From assembly GCA_050485645.1 (NCBI GenBank), contig JBJHBT010000007.1:90178-154177 (forward strand): a DNA stretch of 64,000 bases, in the 5' to 3' direction. Position numbers and translations under genes: made by a program. Positions 14,189 through 22,160 of this stretch are shown piece after piece. The stretch is from JBJHBP01 sp050485645. GTDB taxonomy: Bacteria > Pseudomonadota > Gammaproteobacteria > Steroidobacterales > Rariloculaceae. Numbering within the stretch: the first letter of the stretch is position 1; every line of letters starts with the position of its first letter. The notes beneath the pieces are model-generated. The model did not search any database, was not told where the DNA came from, and saw only the letters and a list, made by a program, of their open reading frames with translations.

Positions 14189-15931
14189 CTATGGTTCAGT
14201 GGATGTGCTGACGTTCGATCCCGTACCGGCCTCCAGTTCCAGCAACCGGCGCGCAAGCCGCAGCAGACGAAACAGCTTGACCAAGGCGGTGTCGCTCAAG
14301 CGCGAGGCCTGCGCACTGCCGCCATCCCGACGGCCTTGCAACAGCGGTCCCAGCGTGTCGGTCAGGCGCAGGTTGTCGAGCGCGGTGGGCGCCGTGGCCG
14401 CCGGCCGGTAGCCCGCGCTGAGCGCGTGCAGCAGCGTCAGCACCGCGCGTGCGATGAGGGGCAGCGCCTGCGTATCCGCCGACAGCGCGCCGACGTTGCA
14501 GAGAAAGCCGATGCCGTCATCGACGGCCTCGATATGCTCGGCTTGGCCGGCTTCCTCGGCGATCTCACGGGCGAACTGCGCGATGTGCACGCGCAGGCGA
14601 TCCGGCGCGTTCAGGCCAGGCTCGATGTACCAGACATCGGAAATCGGATAGAGCCCGCCGGCCTGCACCGGGATCGCCTGCAGGACGTTCGTCTCGAAGT
14701 CCGGCAGCGCGTCCCCCATCTGATCGGCGACCAAGCGCTGGATCGCCTGCAAGCGTTCGGTCGTCGGTGCCGGCGAGACGATATGACCTTGCATGCGTTC
14801 GTCTTGCGCGTTCTCCGCATGCGGCGAGTCGTCCGCGGCGCAGGGTGCTTCCGGTGAGCGGGCTGGCGCCGGAGGCGGGGCCGGACTTTCCGGCCGCTGC
14901 TGCGGTTCGGGTTGAGAAACCGGGGGCTGTGTGACAGCGGCTGGCGGTGTTGATTCGGGTGTGCGCGGAGGCGGCGGTATCATCGGCGCGGCGACGGCGC
15001 TGCCGAGTTGCGGCGCATGGGGCGAGGGTTCGCTGCTCAACGCGCGCTGCCGATTCTCGGTCTCGCCGATCTCCAGCATCAGGCTGTCGTAGTCGGCTTC
15101 CAGCAGCTCGGCCATGTGCCCGACCAGCTCGTCCTGCACGCGCTTGATCGAGAAGCTGTCGCCGTCGCCGTCGAACAGGGTCAGTACGTCGTGGAACAGC
15201 GCGGGGAAATCGACCGCCAGGTGTTTGCCGGCACTGCGCGCTTCCCATATCCGCGTGCTCGCCCGGCGCAAGGCGGTCAGCCGCTCGACCTGGGGCCGGC
15301 CCAAGCCGCCGTAGAGCAGCGTCGGGATCGCGGGCAACAGGTAACGCACCGCATCCTGCATGCGGCTCACATGGGGCTGGGCGATCGGGTAGCCATCGGC
15401 GCTGAGCCGACGCGCCAGTTCGCTCTGCGTCAGCGCCTGGCCGGACTCCTGCTCGTAGAGTTCACGGGCCTTCTCGATACCGAGGCTGCGCTCGATGAAC
15501 GACAAGCCGCCATGCAGCTCGTTCTCGGCCAGATGGCCGGTCAGCGCGATGATCTCGCCACGCTCCGGCCACGGCCGGAACAGGCACGAAATACGGAAGA
15601 AGCGCTCGTCCTTCGTCTCGCTCCACAACTCGCGCAGGATTGCGAGCCGCGTGTTACCGCCGTTGCGGATGATGTAGTGCGGCTCGCCCGGACGGCGCGT
15701 GATCGCCGGCGGCGCATCCAGACCACGCTCCCGGATCGACGCCTTGATCTCGTCGTAGCGCGGGTTGCGCGTGACACGCGGATTGAGGTCGTAGGGTCGA
15801 AGTTCGTCCAGCGTGACCGACATGGGCGTGTCGGCGATGGGGTCGCTCAGCGCATCGGTCACCGGGCCGCTGCGCTCGAAGCGGTCGGCCAGCAGCTTGG
15901 CAGCCATGTCCTGCGGGGTCAGCTCAGCCAT
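14189..15931 (-). CDS. parB: ParB family partition protein, PFGI-1 ICE class, 580 aa
   Basis: The ParB/Srx-type domain lies near residues 35-180: VTLDELRPYDLNPRVTRNP, then RNGGNTRLAIL and a GHLAENELHGGLSFIERS segment corresponding to the GEN-type motif, followed by an HTH region (LTQSELARRLSADGYPIAQP). A long proline-rich linker (about 325-400) leads to a C-terminal domain with PGLNAPDRLRVHIAQFAREI. At 580 aa it is much longer than chromosomal ParB, as usual for the ICE class (TIGR03764). The start at 15931 overlaps the end of the HicA-like gene by 8 bp. With ParA it should stabilise the excised element. Confidence 0.9.
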   Translation of the reverse strand: MAELTPQDMAAKLLADRFERSGPVTDALSDPIADTPMSVTLDELRPYDLNPRVTRNPRYDEIKASIRERGLDAPPAITRRPGEPHYIIRNGGNTRLAILRELWSETKDERFFRISCLFRPWPERGEIIALTGHLAENELHGGLSFIERSLGIEKARELYEQESGQALTQSELARRLSADGYPIAQPHVSRMQDAVRYLLPAIPTLLYGGLGRPQVERLTALRRASTRIWEARSAGKHLAVDFPALFHDVLTLFDGDGDSFSIKRVQDELVGHMAELLEADYDSLMLEIGETENRQRALSSEPSPHAPQLGSAVAAPMIPPPPRTPESTPPAAVTQPPVSQPEPQQRPESPAPPPAPARSPEAPCAADDSPHAENAQDERMQGHIVSPAPTTERLQAIQRLVADQMGDALPDFETNVLQAIPVQAGGLYPISDVWYIEPGLNAPDRLRVHIAQFAREIAEEAGQAEHIEAVDDGIGFLCNVGALSADTQALPLIARAVLTLLHALSAGYRPAATAPTALDNLRLTDTLGPLLQGRRDGGSAQASRLSDTALVKLFRLLRLARRLLELEAGTGSNVSTSTEP

Positions 15932-16181
15932 CGTCGCCGGTCTCCGGTGTCGTGGCGCGCAGGCCGCTGTGCCGGTCGGCGCGTTGTAGCCGAGCGAGCG
16001 CATTGCGGCTGGCGCGATGGTCGCCGGCGGTCGAGCCGGTGTAGATCGGTGGCAGTCCCGGCTTGGTGAACTTCAGGTGTCCGCCCGGTGTGCGAACGAC
16101 CTCCCAGCCTTCCCGCAGCGCAAAGTCGATGAGTAGTCTCAGCCGCTTGTGTCCGCGATGGAGGGTATGCGCAGCGCTCAT
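15924..16181 (-). CDS. HicA-like small protein between parA and parB, 85 aa
   Basis: The core HKRLRLLIDFALREGWEVV, RTPGGHLKFTKPGL and STAGDHRASRNALARLQRA fits the small alpha-beta-beta-beta-alpha fold of HicA mRNA interferases, with the histidine expected in the GGH position. No hicB antitoxin partner is present. It overlaps the parA stop by 4 bp (ATGA) and the parB start by 8 bp, so it is translationally coupled to both. It may be a partition-linked nucleic-acid-binding protein rather than a toxin. The fold call is from pattern only. Confidence 0.65.
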   Translation of the reverse strand: MSAAHTLHRGHKRLRLLIDFALREGWEVVRTPGGHLKFTKPGLPPIYTGSTAGDHRASRNALARLQRADRHSGLRATTPETGDDG

Positions 16182-17029
16182 GTCCTGGCCCTCCGGTGCG
16201 CGCCGGCCTTCAGTTGCATGAACGCGGATTCCCAATTCGGCAGCAGCTCGCAGGCGAGCGCGCGTATCGTGTCGAAGGCGGCCGGCGTCGTCCGGCCCGA
16301 GGGCCGCCGATGCTCGACCCGGTGCACGGGCAGCGCCAGGGTCGAAGCGCGCGGATAGGCTTCTATCGCCGGGATGTCGGTGTCGAGCACGGCGATGCCC
16401 GGCTCGGCACGAAACAGATCGCGCAGTGCCTGCTGTATGAGCCGCGCATTGCTGGACACTGGATGCACGCGGTTGATGATCAGGCGCAGTGGCGGCGGCT
16501 CGATGCCGAGGCGCCGGTACGGCGCGATGTCCTGCATCAGTTGCAGCGTGCCGCGCCGGAACTCGCGCGCCGCCAGGATCTCCGGCGTGACCGGCGACAC
16601 CGCCAGGTCGGACGCCAGCACGGCCATTTCCAGCAAGACACTGCGCGCGCCCTGCGTGTCGATCAGCAGCAGGTCGTAATGCGCGCGGAAGACGGGCAAC
16701 AGGTTGCGCAGCCGCAGCCGTCCATCCGGCGCATGCAACAACAGCGTGTTCAACTGCCCCCTGTCGTCGTTGGAGAGCACCAGGTCGAGACCATCGATCG
16801 CGGTGCGCGACACCAGGCGATCGAGGGACTGCTCGTTGAAGGCCAGCAACTCGTAGATGCCGGCGGGTGCACGTACCTGCAGCTCGAAGTAGCTCGACAG
16901 CGTGGGCTGCACATCCAGGTCCAGCAGCAGCACGCGCAGCCCTGCATCGGCGGCGAAGCCGCCCAGGTTAGCCGCCGTGGTGGTCTTGCCCACGCCGCCC
17001 TTGGTCGAAATGATGGACACCACCTGCAT
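16178..17029 (-). CDS. parA: ParA family partition ATPase, ICE type, 283 aa
   Basis: The deviant Walker A motif KGGVGKTT is at residues 10-17, followed by RVLLLDLDVQPTLSSYFEL (Walker A' region) and HYDLLLIDTQGARSVLL (Walker B). This is the Soj/ParA protein always found near one end of PFGI-1/PAPI-1-class ICEs, where it is needed for element maintenance after excision. The frame starts with ATG and ends in a 4-bp overlap with the HicA-like gene. It lies downstream of the AlpA-type regulator with a 43-bp gap, so the two are probably co-transcribed. Confidence 0.93.
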   Translation of the reverse strand: MQVVSIISTKGGVGKTTTAANLGGFAADAGLRVLLLDLDVQPTLSSYFELQVRAPAGIYELLAFNEQSLDRLVSRTAIDGLDLVLSNDDRGQLNTLLLHAPDGRLRLRNLLPVFRAHYDLLLIDTQGARSVLLEMAVLASDLAVSPVTPEILAAREFRRGTLQLMQDIAPYRRLGIEPPPLRLIINRVHPVSSNARLIQQALRDLFRAEPGIAVLDTDIPAIEAYPRASTLALPVHRVEHRRPSGRTTPAAFDTIRALACELLPNWESAFMQLKAGAHRRART

Positions 17030-17072
17030 GGGCTTCTCCTCGTGGAAGGGAACGATCCGGAAAGGAGAAGCG

Positions 17073-17282
17073 TCAGGTGCGTTCTTTGAGGCGATCAGCG
17101 ATCCACTGGTCGATCTCGACGGAATCCCAGCCGACGGCGCGCACGCCCAGGCGCATTGCCTTGGGAAACTTGCCCACCTTCATCAGGCTGTAGATATGCG
17201 CGCGCTTGAAGCCGGTCTTGGCTTCGACTTCGGCGCGGCGCAGGATGCGATGTTCGGCCGGGGCGGTGGTCTGCGAAGACAT
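17073..17282 (-). CDS. AlpA-type helix-turn-helix regulator, 69 aa
   Basis: The MerR-like HTH of the AlpA/prophage regulatory family is clear: ILRRAEVEAKTGFKRAHIYS, LMKVGKFPKAMRLG and VGWDSVEIDQWIADRL. Members often activate integrase or excision genes in phages and ICEs. The ATG at 17282 lies 8 nt after GAGGAG; an in-frame GTG three codons earlier overlaps that site. Its upstream gap carries two identical ACTGCAATTGCAGT-type palindromes 21 bp apart, likely operators. It is first in the parA-parB operon and probably regulates it. Confidence 0.9.
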   Translation of the reverse strand: MSSQTTAPAEHRILRRAEVEAKTGFKRAHIYSLMKVGKFPKAMRLGVRAVGWDSVEIDQWIADRLKERT

Positions 17283-17357
17283 GATGGGCACTCCTCGACG
17301 CTCGTTGGCGTTGTTCAGAAAGTGCCTCGTATTGAATACACCGCCTTCGGGAGAGTC

Positions 17358-17392
17358 ACTGCAATTGCAGAGCGAGAGACTGCAATTGCAGT
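17358..17392. promoter_or_regulatory. Two identical palindromic operators upstream of alpA
   Basis: CTGCAATTGCAG occurs at 17359-17370 and 17380-17391, both perfect palindromes. Their centres are 21 bp apart (two helical turns). The distal copy touches the stop codon of the 17392-18138 gene. The arrangement suits cooperative binding of a dimeric repressor at the alpA-parA promoter. Confidence 0.8.
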
Positions 17393-18138
17393 CAGTGCGG
17401 TGCGTCTTCCAGGTGGCGCCGCGCCTGCGCGAGCTTGGCCCATAAGGTCCGCTCGGCCATGCCGGGTCGGCCCGCGTGGTGAGCGAGCAGCGCGCTGATC
17501 ACGGACTCCATGGTCTCGAACGAGGAGTAAGGCTTGCCGCTCGGTGACTTCCCGAGCAGCAAGCCCAGCAGGCCGCCGACGATGTTGAGGTACGTTCCCT
17601 CGCTCCTGGGAGACACTTCATGCTCTGCGACGCTTAGGCTCTCGATACGTTTGCACAGCACCTGATGTCGTTCATGCAGAATGTCGAAGGACCGTTCTTT
17701 TTCTGCGAGCCGGGCCTTGAGTGCTACCCGGTCGGCCAGGAGCGCCTGTACCACGTCGATGCCGATCGCCGAATGAAGCTGACGCTCGATTTCGTCGAAC
17801 AGGAACGTCGGCTTTTGATCGGGATAGAAGCGGGCCATCCACGCCTTGAGATCGACATGCCGAACGGTGAGATCCGGATCGTCGAGAAACGAGGGATCGT
17901 TCGATGTGACGCCGGACTTTCCATACGGCAGCTCGCCGTTTCTGAGTCCATCGAAGATGCGTTCGGCGTTGAAGCGCAGCATCGGCCACCTCGGAAAATC
18001 ATCCAGGTCGGGGACGCCTTTGCCGTTCATCGCATCGAGGATGCGCGTCTCGAACCGCAGCAGACCACTCCACCGGATGGCGGCTTCGATGGGTCGGTAG
18101 AAGACCCTGCAATGCAGAGATGGATCGGTCTTGCGCAT
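17392..18138 (-). CDS. ICE-end accessory protein of unknown function, 248 aa
   Basis: The ATG at 18138 follows GGAG; the frame is open for 12 codons further. The protein starts MRKTDPSLHCRVFYRPIEAA and contains IEAAIRWSGLLRFETRIL, WPMLRFNAERIFDGLRNGEL, a coiled-coil-like segment about 145-175 (ALKARLAEKERSFDILHERH) and GGLLGLLLGKSPSGKPYSSF. The same kind of protein is often seen beside alpA/parA at ICE ends, but I know no function for it. It is the last ICE-type gene visible on the right. Confidence 0.7.
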   Translation of the reverse strand: MRKTDPSLHCRVFYRPIEAAIRWSGLLRFETRILDAMNGKGVPDLDDFPRWPMLRFNAERIFDGLRNGELPYGKSGVTSNDPSFLDDPDLTVRHVDLKAWMARFYPDQKPTFLFDEIERQLHSAIGIDVVQALLADRVALKARLAEKERSFDILHERHQVLCKRIESLSVAEHEVSPRSEGTYLNIVGGLLGLLLGKSPSGKPYSSFETMESVISALLAHHAGRPGMAERTLWAKLAQARRHLEDAPH

Positions 18139-18624
18139 GTCCCGCTCCAGCCATCTGGCTCCCCCTGGCAGCATTCACGGGTCCAGTCCGGCGGGCGCGT
18201 GGCGGCGCTGGCTGGACAGGAGTCCGACGATGGGTAGACTGGCGCCAATGGCCGGTAGCGCAGAGGATGTGCAGGAAGCGCTACGTCATTTCATTACTTC
18301 GTATCCGTTCGTTACCGACACTGGCGTCCCCATGCCACGGATGAGTGTTCGTGCTCGTCACGCAACAGTAAAGACCTGTCGTGTCTGAATCGAAGTCGCC
18401 GGCGTTACGCGGCATGTTCGAGACTCGAAAAGTCTTGATCCTGAGCAGGAAGGCATCGACGGACGATCGGCGGATGCGCCTTGGAAGACGCAAAACCGCT
18501 GCCAGGAAGTCGATGATGGCTGCGTAATTCGATGGAATCGCTTCCAGCACCCAGGAAGTACCGCCCGCCAGTCATACCCTTCTGGTCTGCACGAAGACCA
18601 AAAAAGAAAGACGATCTCGTGCGC
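18139..18624. other. 486-bp stretch without a supported gene
   Basis: An open minus-strand frame (18281-18550) has no ribosome site and no recognisable sequence. GTAGCGC/GCGCTAC (18255-18261, 18278-18284) form a small stem. No tRNA 3' end or integrase sequence is visible. Confidence 0.5.
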
Positions 18625-19509
18625 TCAGGCGCCGACGTGGTTGACGCGCCGGATGAAGTTGCTCAACTGCTCGGATGGTTCGTTGTCCGGTCTCAGCAAG
18701 AAAGTCGTCATCATGAACGAGCGACCGGCCAGTGGCCGGGCCACCACGTCCTTGTGGTGGCAGGCTTCGAGGTGTGCGGCACTGGAGAAGCCGACCCCGT
18801 AGCCTGCGGCCACCAACGTCAACATCAAATCGTGCGTGACCACCCGCTCGGCCACGACGGGCTGCGTGTCCACCGATCGCAACAGTCGCTCCAATTGCTG
18901 ACTGCATCCTTCGCAGACTTCCGGGTGGCAGAGTACCAGAGGGTAGTTCACCACTTCGTCGAGCGGTACACGCTTGTGGGCCAGCAACGGGTGCCTGGAG
19001 GGAACGGCCACGACCAAGGGATCATGCCAAACCGGCTCGGCGACGATTCCGTCCTCGATCTCATCGGCCAAGGCGAAACCTGCGTCGTACAGGTCGTTGC
19101 GGAGTCCCTTCAATTGCTTGGAGAACGGTATCTCGAACAATCGAATCTCGACCTCGGGTTCTTCCTCCCTGCACAGCGCGAGCAAGGCAGTCAACCGGCT
19201 GCGTGCGATGCCGTCGGACAATGCGATGCGGAGGGTGCCGCGGTAGCCTGTGGACGCAGCCTTCACGTTGGTCTTGGCCTGTTCGAGGCAAAGTAGTACC
19301 CGGCGAGCATCCTCCAGGAAGACCTGCCCGGCCCACGTCAAGCGCGTACCACGGGACGTGCGCTCGAACAGGATCACCCCAAGGTCCGATTCGAGTTTCT
19401 TGATGGTGCGCGATAGTGGAGATTGCTCGATGTTCAGTCGTTCGGCAGCTCGTCCGAAGTGCAGCTCTTCGGCAACGGCGATGAAGTATCGAAGATGGCG
19501 TAAATCCAT
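18625..19509 (-). CDS. LysR family transcriptional regulator, 294 aa
   Basis: Canonical LysR N-terminus MDLRHLRYFIAVAEELHFGR followed by AAERLNIEQSPLSRTIKKLE (HTH, residues about 20-45) and LGVILFERTSRGTRLT. The effector domain starts near residue 90 (GYRGTLRIALSDGIARSRL) and is full length. The start at 19509 has GAGGA 8 nt upstream. It lies between the ICE genes and the ArsR gene, divergent from the latter; LysR genes are frequent ICE cargo. The inducer is unknown. Confidence 0.92.
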   Translation of the reverse strand: MDLRHLRYFIAVAEELHFGRAAERLNIEQSPLSRTIKKLESDLGVILFERTSRGTRLTWAGQVFLEDARRVLLCLEQAKTNVKAASTGYRGTLRIALSDGIARSRLTALLALCREEEPEVEIRLFEIPFSKQLKGLRNDLYDAGFALADEIEDGIVAEPVWHDPLVVAVPSRHPLLAHKRVPLDEVVNYPLVLCHPEVCEGCSQQLERLLRSVDTQPVVAERVVTHDLMLTLVAAGYGVGFSSAAHLEACHHKDVVARPLAGRSFMMTTFLLRPDNEPSEQLSNFIRRVNHVGA

Positions 19510-19814
19510 GCGCTATGTCCTCGTGATTTGCGCCACCATAGTTCGATCGCCGCTATCGGCGTCTCATCGGTGTTCCCCGGTGGGCCGGCTCGATCTTGCC
19601 CATGCTCCTCCGTTCACGAAACCAGGAGCCACGCTCCCGTCGGCGTACCCTATGTGTGGGGCAGTACTCGCCCCCGCGATCGGATCGAGAGTGCTGTGCA
19701 CGCGCCGAGCTATTGCACCAGCTCTCATCGCTCGCTCGCCGCTGCCTTGGGTGGCATCGCTCCTATCGTAGATGTAGCATTGACTTAATTAAGTACACAG
19801 AACATTATCATAGA
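19510..19814. promoter_or_regulatory. Divergent gap between the LysR and ArsR genes
   Basis: No gene is supported here. The right edge carries TTGACT (19780-19785) and, after a 17-nt spacer, CATTAT (19803-19808), a plausible promoter whose start point falls at or next to the ArsR ATG (19815). The perfect palindrome ACTTAATTAAGT (19783-19794) overlaps the -35 box and spacer. Confidence 0.65.
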
Positions 19815-20111
19815 ATGAACGGTTTTGCTGCCCTTGCGGACCCCACACGCCGCCGGATCATTGAGACCTTGGCACATGGACCGCTGTCTTCGGGGGAGAT
19901 CGCCGGTCGATTCGACATCAGCGCGCCCGCTATCTCGCAGCACTTGAAGGCGCTCCGAGCCGCGAAGCTCGTGCGCGTGCGCGTAGAGGCGCAGTGGCGG
20001 ATCTACGAACTCGACAAGGAAGGCGTCGACGAACTGGCGAGTTGGGTCGACGGACTCAGGCGTTTCTGGACGGACAAGCTCGATGCCTTGGATGCGTCTA
20101 TGTGCAAGTGA
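19815..20111 (+). CDS. ArsR family winged-helix repressor, 98 aa
   Basis: Typical small ArsR/SmtB protein: FAALADPTRRRIIETLAHGP, LSSGEIAGRFDISAPAISQH (recognition helix) and LKALRAAKLVRVRVEAQWRI. It has no cysteine pair for metal sensing (only one C-terminal Cys), so it is more like the SdpR-type autorepressors. ATG 19815 has no ribosome site and lies about 7 nt after the predicted -10 box, suggesting a leaderless mRNA. A partner gene (often an SRPBCC or efflux gene) is missing downstream. Confidence 0.88.
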   Translation: MNGFAALADPTRRRIIETLAHGPLSSGEIAGRFDISAPAISQHLKALRAAKLVRVRVEAQWRIYELDKEGVDELASWVDGLRRFWTDKLDALDASMCK

Positions 20112-20460
20112 ACTCTCGAAGGATGAGTGCCGCGACTCCGTGCGAACCTCACGACATGAAGATAGGATCGATCTACAGTGCTACGGTGTCGACGATCATG
20201 CTGAAGCCCGAACGAATGCCACCGATGTACAGCGGCGTACAAGGACAGCCATTGCCGTTGGGGGTACAAAAGGGGGTATTTTTGAGCGTCTGTCAGGTGA
20301 CGGATGGCGGAAACACGGCTCTAGCCCTAGGTTTTCCGCCACTTTTTCTGATCAATGTGTGATCAACGTCTGAGCGCCGCCTGACGGTGGCGTTCACAGC
20401 GACTGCCGCAGGCGGACGCGAATCCCGCTAACATGGCGGCACACTCAACGGAACACGCTC
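20112..20460. other. 349-bp stretch without a gene; possible element border
   Basis: No open frame is supported. The segment about 20258-20285 has two GGGGGTA repeats around an A-rich spacer (GGGGGTACAAAAGGGGGTAT), reminiscent of sequences just upstream of tyrosine-integrase genes at integration borders; no integrase follows. TGATCAATGTGTGATCAA (about 20347-20365) is a short direct repeat. Confidence 0.4.
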
Positions 20461-20889
20461 ATGCAGCTATTCGACGACCTTCCATCCGCCATCGTGCTGG
20501 TGCTCGCGCTGATCCTGCTGATCTGGCTGGTGCTGGTGTTTCTGGTCCCGTTCATGATCGAAGGCATTCGCGGTTCCAGCCGTCGCACGCACGAGGAACT
20601 GCGTGAAATGAACGAAAAACTGGACCGGCTGACGAAACTGCTGGCGGCACAGGCCGCGGCCGCCCGGTCCGGCGCTACGACCGCCACCACGCAGAACACG
20701 CCACGACCCGAGGCCGCAGCTGCACCGCAGACAGCCACCGAGCGCAAGGGCCGGAGTCCGGGCCGTGCCGATCCACCCGCGACCCGGCGCGAGCCGACCA
20801 TCTCCGATACGCCGACCGCAGCGGCCACCAGACGGGAGCCGGCGATCGGTACCCCGCCGCAGGATGCCGGACGCCGCCTGCCCGACTGA
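20461..20889 (+). CDS. Single-pass membrane protein of unknown function, 142 aa
   Basis: One strong transmembrane segment (about residues 10-33, IVLVLALILLIWLVLVFLVP) is followed by a basic and helical stretch RRTHEELREMNEKLDRLTKL that looks like a short coiled coil, then a low-complexity Ala/Thr/Pro/Arg tail. The topology suggests a small cytoplasmic scaffold anchored in the inner membrane. No family recognised. It is monocistronic, convergent with the antiporter gene. Confidence 0.65.
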   Translation: MQLFDDLPSAIVLVLALILLIWLVLVFLVPFMIEGIRGSSRRTHEELREMNEKLDRLTKLLAAQAAAARSGATTATTQNTPRPEAAAAPQTATERKGRSPGRADPPATRREPTISDTPTAAATRREPAIGTPPQDAGRRLPD

Positions 20890-20949
20890 GCAGCCGCAGG
20901 GCTCGGTCAGCGTAGCGGACAGTGACGACCGCTGCCGGACCGCTGCCGG

Positions 20950-21915
20950 CTACGCCATGGTGACGAACAGATACACGGTATAGGTCACATAGCCTGCCAG
21001 CAGCACGACACCTTCAACGCGCGTAATCATGCCCGGCCGGTGGGTCACGTAGCCGATCACGAACAGCGACAGGGTCAACGCGCCCATCACCGGCAGGTCG
21101 CGCATCATCAGCGACGGCGAGACGGCGGCCGGCTGAATCAGGCCGGCGATTCCGACCACCGCCAGCGTATTGAACAGGTTGGAACCGATCACGTTGCCAA
21201 CCGCCAGATCCGGTTCCCCTTTGCGCGCCGCCGCCACGGCGGAGGCCAGCTCCGGCAGCGATGTGCCGATCGCGACGATGGTCAGACCGATGACGAGATC
21301 GTCGATGCCCAGTCGTTCCGCAAGCGTCACCGCGCCCCAGACCAGCACCTGGGAGCTGAACAGCAGCAGCACCAGGCCCACTACCAGCCAGACCGTCGCC
21401 GCGGGACGTGACATCGAACCCGCCACCAGCTGCCGTTGCATGTCCACGCCCAGCGCATCGTCGCGATTGCGCAGCGCCTGCCAGATACTCCAGACAATCA
21501 GCACGCCGAACAGTACGAGCAGCAGCACGGCGTCGCCGCGACCCAGGTGACCGTCCCACAGCAACAGCACCGTCAGCACGGTCACACCGGCGAGCACCGG
21601 AAGCTCCCTGCGCAGCATCCGCGAACGCAGCACCACCGGCGCCAGCACGGCACTCAGGCCCAGCACCAGCGCGATATTGATGATATTGGAACCATAGGCG
21701 TTGCCAAGCGCCACACCGGGACTCCCCTGTGATGCAGCCAGCGCGGACACCAGCATTTCCGGCACGGAGGTACCGAAGCCGATCACGAGGATGCCGATCA
21801 ACAGCGGTGAAACGCGCAGATGCCCCGCCATTGCCGCCGCGCCGTCGACGAATCGGCTGGCGCTGTAGATCAGGCCGGCGAAACCGACCACCAGGGCAAT
21901 GACTGCGGGGAACAT
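20950..21915 (-). CDS. CaxA-type sodium/calcium antiporter, 321 aa
   Basis: Member of the calcium/cation antiporter family related to E. coli YrbG. The two inverted alpha-repeats are visible: GFGTSVPEMLVSALAASQGS with GNAYGSNIINIALVLGLS in the first half, and AIGTSLPELASAVAAARKGE with GNVIGSNLFNTLAVVGI in the second, each with the acidic ion-binding residue in the TS-PE motif. About ten transmembrane segments. The ATG at 21915 gives the expected length for the family; longer upstream extensions lack a hydrophobic start. Inner-membrane ion exchange is expected. Confidence 0.92.
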   Translation of the reverse strand: MFPAVIALVVGFAGLIYSASRFVDGAAAMAGHLRVSPLLIGILVIGFGTSVPEMLVSALAASQGSPGVALGNAYGSNIINIALVLGLSAVLAPVVLRSRMLRRELPVLAGVTVLTVLLLWDGHLGRGDAVLLLVLFGVLIVWSIWQALRNRDDALGVDMQRQLVAGSMSRPAATVWLVVGLVLLLFSSQVLVWGAVTLAERLGIDDLVIGLTIVAIGTSLPELASAVAAARKGEPDLAVGNVIGSNLFNTLAVVGIAGLIQPAAVSPSLMMRDLPVMGALTLSLFVIGYVTHRPGMITRVEGVVLLAGYVTYTVYLFVTMA

Positions 21916-22160
21916 GTATGCCGGAGCTGCCGTCCAAGCTGTCGGAAAGATGCAGGGTCGGGGGCGTCGTTGTTGAGCCGACCGCTGACAGGCGAAACTA
22001 TGTCGGCTTATAGGGTCGAGTACAAGCGCTGTGACAGCCGCTCGGACACCAGGAGTCGGCGACAATCCGGTGTGCAATAATGCGCCGGTCACGCACACTG
22101 GGGGGAGCCGCTTCAGGCATCCAGCGCGCTGTATCCACGGGATTTGGCCAAGGAACTGAC

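Noticed and set aside
15924..16181. Complete HicAB toxin-antitoxin system
   Set aside because: Only a HicA-like gene is present; the neighbours are ParA and ParB, not HicB.
18281..18550. Possible 89-aa minus-strand gene
   Set aside because: No ribosome site and no recognisable sequence.
18590..18615. Terminator for the LysR gene
   Set aside because: The GGTCT/AGACC stem has its T-run on the wrong side for minus-strand transcripts.
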